From positions 1 through 9,206 of the forward strand of contig PNLG01000049.1 of NCBI GenBank assembly GCA_013822915.1: a stretch of 9,206 nucleotides of DNA. Direction: 5' to 3'. The notes under the pieces are model-generated. The model saw nothing but the letters and a program-made list of their open reading frames with translations, was not told the DNA's origin and made no database searches. Position numbers and translations under genes: made by a program. This stretch comes from Sphingomonas sp. Its GTDB lineage: Bacteria > Pseudomonadota > Alphaproteobacteria > Sphingomonadales > Sphingomonadaceae. Shown here piece by piece: positions 4,674-9,206 of the stretch (positions within the stretch are counted from its first letter, which is position 1; the number at the start of each line of letters is the position of its first letter).

Positions 4674-6317
4674 ATGACCCAAAATGCACCGCAACCCCGA
4701 CACGCATCCGCCGATCCATCGGCCACGCAACCGACGTCCGCCGCGCCTGATCGGCTGGGTCGGATCATCACCATTGGCGCAACGGCGATGTTCGTGGCGA
4801 CCGGCGGCGCGGCGCTGTCGGTGCTATTCGATGCGACCGGGGGAATATCAATCGATCGGGTGCTGCTGATCGCGCTTCTGCTGAACATTGCGCTGATCCT
4901 GTTCGGATGGCGGCGCGATGCGGCGATGCGAGAAGCGGCATTGCTGAACGCAGCGGCAGAGGCGCGCGCGCTGGCGCAAGCGACCCGCGATCCGCTCACC
5001 GGGCTGGTCAATCGTCGTGCGCTGGTGGAGGATGGCTGCGCGATGATCGCGCAGGCCAAACGCAGGTATAAGGCTGTGGCGCTGTTGATGCTCAATATCG
5101 ACCAGTTCCGCCGTATCAACCATCATCACGGTCACGCAGTGGGTGACGCCTTGCTCCGCGAGTTCGCGGACGCGATTGCGGTGGTGGCGCCGCCTGGTGC
5201 GCTGATCGCGCGGCCCGGTGGCGATGGCTTTGCCTGTGCCGTGTTATTTGATCCTGCGGTGCCCCAAACCGTTGACCGGCTCGCCGAACGACTGATGTCG
5301 CGCATGGCAACGCCGTTTGCGGTCGCCGGGATCGATCTCCAACTGGGCGCGTCGATTGGTATCGCGCGCACCGACGCCGACAATCCGACGATCGAAGCGT
5401 TGCTGCGCAGCGCCGATATCGCCTTGGGGGCAGCAAAGGCGGCGGGCGGGCGCCAGACGATCTGGTTCGATGCGTCGATGGAACGCGCGCTTCAGGCGCG
5501 GGCCGATATTGCCGACGGGTTGCGCCGTGCAATCCCGGCGCACGAGATCATCCCCTATTTCGATCCGCAGATCGACCTCGCGACCGGCAAGCTGACTGCG
5601 TTTGAAATGCTCGCCCGCTGGAACCATCCGCAGCGCGGCATCATCACCCCCGAGAGCTTCATTGCCATTGCCGAGGAAACCGGCGCGATGAACGACTTGT
5701 CCTTTGCCGTCATGCGCCATGCCCTGGTCGAAGCGCGCGATTGGGAGTCGGGGTTGAAACTGTCCGTCAACATCGCCCCCAGCCAGATCGGCGATGCGCG
5801 GTTTGCACAGCGTCTGCTCCAGCTTTTGACGGAAATGGGGTTTCCGGCCGAGCGGCTTGAAATCGAAATTACCGAAGCTGCACTGTTTGCCGATCTCGCC
5901 ATGGCGCAGACGGTCATTGCCAGCCTGAAAAATCAGGGAATCGGGATTGTTCTTGACGATTTCGGCACGGGCTATTCCTCGCTTGCGCATTTGCGAGCCT
6001 TGCCGTTCGACCGGCTGAAGATCGACCGCAGCTTCATTGCCTCAATCAATGAGAGCAGCGATAGTGCTGCGATCGTTACCGCCATCGCCCGGCTTGGCGA
6101 GAGCCTGAACCTCGCCATCACCGCGGAGGGGGTGGAGGATGCAGCAGCGGCAGCGCGAATGCAGGCGCTGGGTGCGTCGCGCGCGCAGGGTTATCACTAT
6201 GGCAAGCCGATGAGTGCGGCACAGACCCGCGCCGTGCTGGCGCAGCGGCATTTGCTGCGGCAAGCGCCCGTTCATAACCGTGCAGAGCAAACGGCAATGG
6301 CGCGCCAATCGGCGTGA
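4674..6317 (+). CDS. Membrane GGDEF-EAL protein, probable c-di-GMP phosphodiesterase with degenerate GGDEF domain
   Basis: The 547-aa protein probably lowers the second messenger c-di-GMP at the inner membrane. A polar, Pro/Ala-rich N-terminus (1-29) precedes two predicted transmembrane helices (about 31-52 and 63-79) and a short helical linker (82-104). The GGDEF domain (about 105-265) has its signature as GGDGF (182-186), lacking the catalytic acidic residue; the first metal Asp is Asn (N141 in LNIDQF) and the RxxD inhibitory site is absent, so cyclase activity is unlikely. The EAL domain (about 280-525) has EML (311-313) in place of EAL, SVNIAPSQ (364-371), EIEITE (396-401), DDFGTGYSSL (428-437), KIDRSF (449-454) and AEGVE (484-488). 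These keep the usual metal-binding and catalytic residues. No sensory domain is visible apart from the membrane part. The ATG at 4674 has no clear Shine-Dalgarno motif; no better in-frame start lies upstream. A gap of 38 nt separates it from mtaB. Confidence 0.93.
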   Translation: MTQNAPQPRHASADPSATQPTSAAPDRLGRIITIGATAMFVATGGAALSVLFDATGGISIDRVLLIALLLNIALILFGWRRDAAMREAALLNAAAEARALAQATRDPLTGLVNRRALVEDGCAMIAQAKRRYKAVALLMLNIDQFRRINHHHGHAVGDALLREFADAIAVVAPPGALIARPGGDGFACAVLFDPAVPQTVDRLAERLMSRMATPFAVAGIDLQLGASIGIARTDADNPTIEALLRSADIALGAAKAAGGRQTIWFDASMERALQARADIADGLRRAIPAHEIIPYFDPQIDLATGKLTAFEMLARWNHPQRGIITPESFIAIAEETGAMNDLSFAVMRHALVEARDWESGLKLSVNIAPSQIGDARFAQRLLQLLTEMGFPAERLEIEITEAALFADLAMAQTVIASLKNQGIGIVLDDFGTGYSSLAHLRALPFDRLKIDRSFIASINESSDSAAIVTAIARLGESLNLAITAEGVEDAAAAARMQALGASRAQGYHYGKPMSAAQTRAVLAQRHLLRQAPVHNRAEQTAMARQSA

Positions 6318-6326
6318 GGTAGACTT

Positions 6327-6340
6327 GGGGGCACGCCCCC
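6327..6340 (+). repeat. Small G5/C5 hairpin in the gap before mtaB
   Basis: GGGGG-CACG-CCCCC (with two further C after it) can form a compact stem in the 38-nt gap between the GGDEF-EAL stop and the mtaB start. It has no following T-tract, so it is a poor intrinsic terminator. It may protect an mRNA end or simply reflect base composition. Confidence 0.35.
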
Positions 6341-6355
6341 CCTAGATGATCGCCG

Positions 6356-7618
6356 ATGAATAACGCCACCGTGCCCTGCGATCCGACGATCATCACGCTC
6401 GGTTGTCGTCTGAACCTTGCGGAGAGCGAGACGATCCGCGCGATCAATGCCGGGCGGGCGGTGGTCGTGGTCAATAGTTGCGCGGTTACCAATGCTGCGG
6501 TTGCGCAGACCCGCGCCGCGATCCGCCGTGCCCGACGGCTGCACCCGGATGCCGAGCTGACCGTTACCGGCTGCGCCGCGCAAATCGACCCGGAGGGCTT
6601 TGCCGCGATGCCGGAAGTCGACCGGGTGATCGGCAATGCCGAAAAACTGGATCCATCGGCATGGCGCACGACCAACCCGGTCGTGGTGCAGGACATTATG
6701 GCAGTGCGCACTACCGCCCCGCACCTCGCCGCAAGCTTTGCCGATCATGTCCGCGCCTTTGTCGAGGTGCAGAATGGCTGCGATCACCGCTGCACCTTTT
6801 GCGCGATTCCGTTTGGGCGGGGGAACAGCCGTTCGGTCCCGGCCGGCGCGGTGATCGACCGGGTGGCGGCGCTGGTCGATTCCGGGCACCGCGAGGTGGT
6901 GTTAACCGGCGTTGACTTGACCAGCTATGGCCCCGATCTGCCGGGTGCGCCCAGCCTGGCGCTATTGGTCGAGCGGATTTTGCGGCACGTGCCGGGGCTG
7001 GAGCGGTTGCGGCTGTCCTCGCTCGATTCGATCGAGATTGATGACCGGCTGTTCGCGCTGCTGACCGGGGAAGCGCGGGTAATGCCGCATATCCATCTCT
7101 CGCTTCAGGCAGGCGACGACATGGTGCTCAAGCGGATGAAACGCCGTCACGCCCGCGCCGACGCGGTCCGGCTGGTCGATCGGCTGAAGGCGAATCGGCC
7201 CGACATTGCGATCGGTGCTGATCTGATCGCGGGCTTCCCGACGGAGGACGCGGCAATGTTTGCCAATACGCTCGCGCTGATCGACGATTGCGATATCGTC
7301 CATGCGCATATCTTCCCCTATTCCCCGCGTGTCGGCACTCCGGCGGCGCGCATGCCGCAAGTCGCCCCGGATGTGCGCAAGGCGCGCGCGGCGATGCTGC
7401 GCGAGGCGGCGGCACAGCGGCGCGCGGCGTGGCTGTGCCGCCTTGTCGGCTCGCATCAGGCAGTGCTGGTCGAACGCCCCGGCACGCGCGGCCATGCGGG
7501 GAATTTCGCCGAAGTCGCGCTGCCGCCCGCGCCCGTCGGCTCGGTCCAGACAGTGACGATCGCCCATGTGGCGGACGAGGTGCTGATCGGCACGGCCACC
7601 ATGGCGGCGGCGGCATGA
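6356..7618 (+). CDS. mtaB: tRNA (N6-L-threonylcarbamoyladenosine(37)-C2)-methylthiotransferase MtaB
   Basis: MtaB is a radical-SAM enzyme that converts t6A37 to ms2t6A37 in ANN-decoding tRNAs, using two [4Fe-4S] clusters. The 420-aa product shows the full methylthiotransferase layout: the N-terminal UPF0004 domain with three cluster cysteines, C17 (TLGCRLN), C42 (NSCAVT) and C73 (TGCAAQ); the radical-SAM domain with CDHRCTFC (C142, C146, C149) followed by IPFGRGNSRS (151-160), TGVDLTSYG (184-192), LSLQAGDD (248-255) and AGFPTED (292-298); and a C-terminal TRAM-like RNA-binding region (about 365-415). TGVDLTSYG and the short NSCAVT form point to the MtaB rather than the MiaB or RimO branch. 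Length is normal. The start at 6356 gives the expected spacing to C17 but has only a weak ribosome binding site. Its stop overlaps the ftsY start as ATGA, indicating coupling. Confidence 0.95.
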   Translation: MNNATVPCDPTIITLGCRLNLAESETIRAINAGRAVVVVNSCAVTNAAVAQTRAAIRRARRLHPDAELTVTGCAAQIDPEGFAAMPEVDRVIGNAEKLDPSAWRTTNPVVVQDIMAVRTTAPHLAASFADHVRAFVEVQNGCDHRCTFCAIPFGRGNSRSVPAGAVIDRVAALVDSGHREVVLTGVDLTSYGPDLPGAPSLALLVERILRHVPGLERLRLSSLDSIEIDDRLFALLTGEARVMPHIHLSLQAGDDMVLKRMKRRHARADAVRLVDRLKANRPDIAIGADLIAGFPTEDAAMFANTLALIDDCDIVHAHIFPYSPRVGTPAARMPQVAPDVRKARAAMLREAAAQRRAAWLCRLVGSHQAVLVERPGTRGHAGNFAEVALPPAPVGSVQTVTIAHVADEVLIGTATMAAAA

Positions 7619-8541
7619 GCAGCTGGCACGAACGCCTGCTCGGCGGGTTCAAGCGCACGTCGGAGCGTTTGCTAAGCAACCTGACCGGGCTTGGCGCCGG
7701 GCCGCTCGATAAGGCTACGCTTGACGATATCGAGGAAGCACTAATCGCGTCTGATCTGGGGCCGGGCATGGCGGCCCGCATCCGCGCCCGGCTGGCGAGT
7801 GGCAGTTTTGAGCGCAACCTTGAGGAACTGGGCATCCGGTTGATTCTCGCCGACGAGATTGAGCAGGCGCTGGCGCCAGTCGCGCACCCTATTGCACGCC
7901 GCCCCGATGCGCGGCCGCACGTCATCCTCGTCATCGGGGTCAATGGGTCGGGCAAGACGACGACGATTGCCAAGCTCGCGCATCTGTTCACCGATCAGGG
8001 CCAGCGGGTGATGCTGGCGGCGGGAGATACATTCCGCGCCGCCGCGATTGCGCAGCTTGCGACCTGGGCCGACCGCATCGGGGTGCCGATTGTGCGCGGC
8101 GCCGAAGGGGGCGATCCGGCCGGGATCGTCCATGATGCCGCGCGTCAGGCAGCGGCAGAGGGCGTCGATATGCTGATCGTCGATACCGCAGGGCGCCTCC
8201 ACAACAAGCGCGAGCTGATGGACGAACTGGCGAAGATCAAGCGCACGCTGGGTAAGGTCGATCCGTCGGCGCCGCATGATGTGCTGCTGGTGCTGGACGC
8301 GACGACTGGCCAGAATGCGCTTGCGCAGATCGAGGTGTTTCAGGAAGTGGCGGGTGTGACCGGATTGGTGATGACCAAGCTCGACGGCAGCGCGCGCGGC
8401 GGCGTGCTGGTGGCCGCAGCCGAGAAATTTGGCCTCCCCATTCACGCCATCGGCCTGGGTGAAGGGATTGGCGATCTGCGCCCGTTCGACCCGCGCGAAG
8501 TCGCCCGCATCATCGCCGGTATCGACCGGCCCAGCGCATGA
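7615..8541 (+). CDS. ftsY: Signal recognition particle receptor FtsY
   Basis: FtsY is the membrane-associated GTPase that docks the Ffh-4.5S RNA-ribosome complex on the SecYEG translocon. The 308-aa product has an N domain (about 1-90, starting MSSWHERLLGGFKRTSERL) and a G domain with P-loop GVNGSGKTTTIAK (108-120), DTFRAAA (138-144), DTAGR (190-194), TKLD (254-257) and the closing GLGEGIGDLRPF (280-291), all FtsY-type. The acidic A domain of E. coli FtsY is absent, as in many alphaproteobacteria; membrane binding would rely on the amphipathic N-terminal helix. The frame is open far upstream inside mtaB, but the ATG at 7615, overlapping the mtaB stop by 4 nt, gives the standard N-terminus. 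The stop overlaps yciB by the same ATGA arrangement. Confidence 0.97.
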   Translation: MSSWHERLLGGFKRTSERLLSNLTGLGAGPLDKATLDDIEEALIASDLGPGMAARIRARLASGSFERNLEELGIRLILADEIEQALAPVAHPIARRPDARPHVILVIGVNGSGKTTTIAKLAHLFTDQGQRVMLAAGDTFRAAAIAQLATWADRIGVPIVRGAEGGDPAGIVHDAARQAAAEGVDMLIVDTAGRLHNKRELMDELAKIKRTLGKVDPSAPHDVLLVLDATTGQNALAQIEVFQEVAGVTGLVMTKLDGSARGGVLVAAAEKFGLPIHAIGLGEGIGDLRPFDPREVARIIAGIDRPSA

Positions 8542-9146
8542 CAGCCCCGCCCAGCCCCCCGGCCCCCCGCACTACGCCGCATCCCGCACTGCCGCTTGCG
8601 CTCGATTATGGGCCGTTGCTGGTGTTTTTCCTCGTCTATCGGTTGAGCGATGTGTTTGCGGGGACGCTGGCCTTCATGTTCGCGATTGGCGCGGCGGTGT
8701 TGGTATCGCGGTGGCAGCTTGGCCGGGTGTCGCCAATGCTGTGGCTGTCAGCGATCCTGGTGATTGGCTTTGGCGGGTTGACGCTCTACCTTCATGACGA
8801 GCGCTTTATCCAGTTCAAGCCGACGGTGATCTACGCCCTGCTCTCGGCGCTGTTGTTTGGCGGGCTGTTCATGGGCCGCCCGTTGCTCAAATATTTGCTG
8901 GAAGCAGCCTATGAGGGGTTGAGCGAGCGCGGCTGGATGCTTCTCTCGCGTAATTGGGCGATCTGGTTTGCCGCAATGGCGGTGACGAATGAAGTGATGC
9001 GCGCGACGCTCAGCTTTGATGCGTGGCTGTCGGGAAAGCTGTGGGGCGTGTCGATCGCGACGCTGGTGTTTGCCGCTGCCAATGTGCCGATGCTGATGCG
9101 TCACGGTCTTGGCAGCGATCCCGCCCCGATCCCCCCGGAGGGTTGA
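8538..9146 (+). CDS. yciB: Inner-membrane septation / envelope protein YciB (IspZ family)
   Basis: YciB/IspZ proteins are polytopic inner-membrane proteins linked to cell division and envelope synthesis in Shigella and E. coli; their biochemical activity is not established. The 202-aa product begins with a polar, Pro-rich stretch (1-20), then hydrophobic segments at about 26-56, 66-84, 95-112, 139-155 and 166-184, giving roughly five or six transmembrane helices. Family-like motifs are DYGPLLVFFLVY (23-34), RFIQFKPTVIYALLSALLFGG (89-109, key residues F93, K94, P95, Y99), GRPLLKYLL (113-121) and SRNWAIWF (137-144). The length is usual for alphaproteobacterial members. It starts inside the ftsY stop (ATGA), so it is the last gene of the mtaB-ftsY-yciB unit. 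Confidence 0.92.
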   Translation: MTAPPSPPAPRTTPHPALPLALDYGPLLVFFLVYRLSDVFAGTLAFMFAIGAAVLVSRWQLGRVSPMLWLSAILVIGFGGLTLYLHDERFIQFKPTVIYALLSALLFGGLFMGRPLLKYLLEAAYEGLSERGWMLLSRNWAIWFAAMAVTNEVMRATLSFDAWLSGKLWGVSIATLVFAAANVPMLMRHGLGSDPAPIPPEG

Positions 9147-9171
9147 GGGCCCCGCCGCTGTGGCGAGGCCC
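9147..9171. terminator. GC-rich hairpin directly after yciB, possible (bidirectional) terminator
   Basis: Arms GGGCCCCGCC (9147-9156) and GGCGAGGCCC (9162-9171) pair at 9 of 10 positions around a GCTGT loop, starting at the first base after the yciB stop. No T-tract follows on either strand, so classic intrinsic termination is not clear. Its place at the end of a three-gene unit, facing a possible leftward gene end, suits a 3'-end structure. Confidence 0.4.
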
Positions 9172-9179
9172 GATAGCCC

Positions 9180-9206
9180 TTATCCCTGATCCGCGCGGGC
9201 AATGCC
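9180..9206 (-). CDS. Possible C-terminal end of a leftward gene (partial)
   Basis: On the minus strand the frame entering from the right edge reads GIARADQG and stops at TAA (9182-9180), just before the hairpin. A convergent gene would explain why the rightward unit ends here. Only eight codons are visible, so neither identity nor reality can be established. Confidence 0.25.
   Translation of the reverse strand, partial: GIARADQG

Noticed and set aside
6327..6342. G5/C5 hairpin as an intrinsic terminator of the GGDEF-EAL gene
   Set aside because: No T-tract follows, the loop is only 4 nt, and mtaB starts 14 nt later; listed only as a small repeat.
7128..7991. 287-codon minus-strand frame opposite mtaB/ftsY
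   Set aside because: Ser/Arg/Pro-rich product over two certain genes, without recognisable motifs.
1..9206. CRISPR arrays, tRNA or rRNA genes, insertion sequences, att sites
   Set aside because: I saw no regularly spaced repeats, tRNA-like cloverleaf sequence, transposase-like protein or flanking direct repeats on either strand by eye.

Overview
The window is a high-GC, densely coded stretch of chromosome. Protein-level resemblance and gene order suggest an alphaproteobacterium, most likely Sphingomonadales: a ribosomal protein S16 with a long Ala/Glu tail, short FtsY without an acidic N-terminal domain, and the order mtaB-ftsY-yciB. This assignment is inference; no rRNA or other strict marker is present.

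The left half (1-4455) is one leftward gene series: ffh (SRP GTPase), rpsP (ribosomal protein S16), rimM (16S maturation factor), two accessory membrane-associated genes, then trmD (tRNA m1G37 methyltransferase, running off the left edge). rpsP, rimM and trmD form a widely conserved translation operon. Here two accessory genes sit between rimM and trmD: a 190-aa protein resembling the glycine-rich-domain protein (GRDP/DUF1399-like) family, and a 273-aa TIGR04222-like membrane protein ending in a Gly/Cys tail. The two overlap as TGATG. The pair is preceded by an AT-rich 46-bp gap holding a perfect 7-bp inverted repeat that overlaps a possible promoter and the ribosome binding site. This is the most interesting part of the window.

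A 218-bp divergent intergenic region (4456-4673) contains a strong hairpin with a U-tract on the minus strand. To its right, all clear genes run rightward: a two-helix membrane GGDEF-EAL protein whose GGDEF half is degenerate (GGDGF) and whose EAL half looks intact, so it is probably a c-di-GMP phosphodiesterase; then mtaB (tRNA ms2t6A37 methylthiotransferase), ftsY (SRP receptor GTPase) and yciB (inner-membrane septation/envelope protein). The last three are joined by 4-nt ATGA overlaps. A hairpin begins immediately after the yciB stop, and a possible leftward gene end lies at the right edge.

Functionally the window is about making and targeting proteins: tRNA position-37 modification (TrmD, MtaB), 30S assembly and structure (RimM, S16), and both SRP-pathway GTPases (Ffh, FtsY). 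The c-di-GMP gene and the two-gene membrane cassette are the accessory elements.
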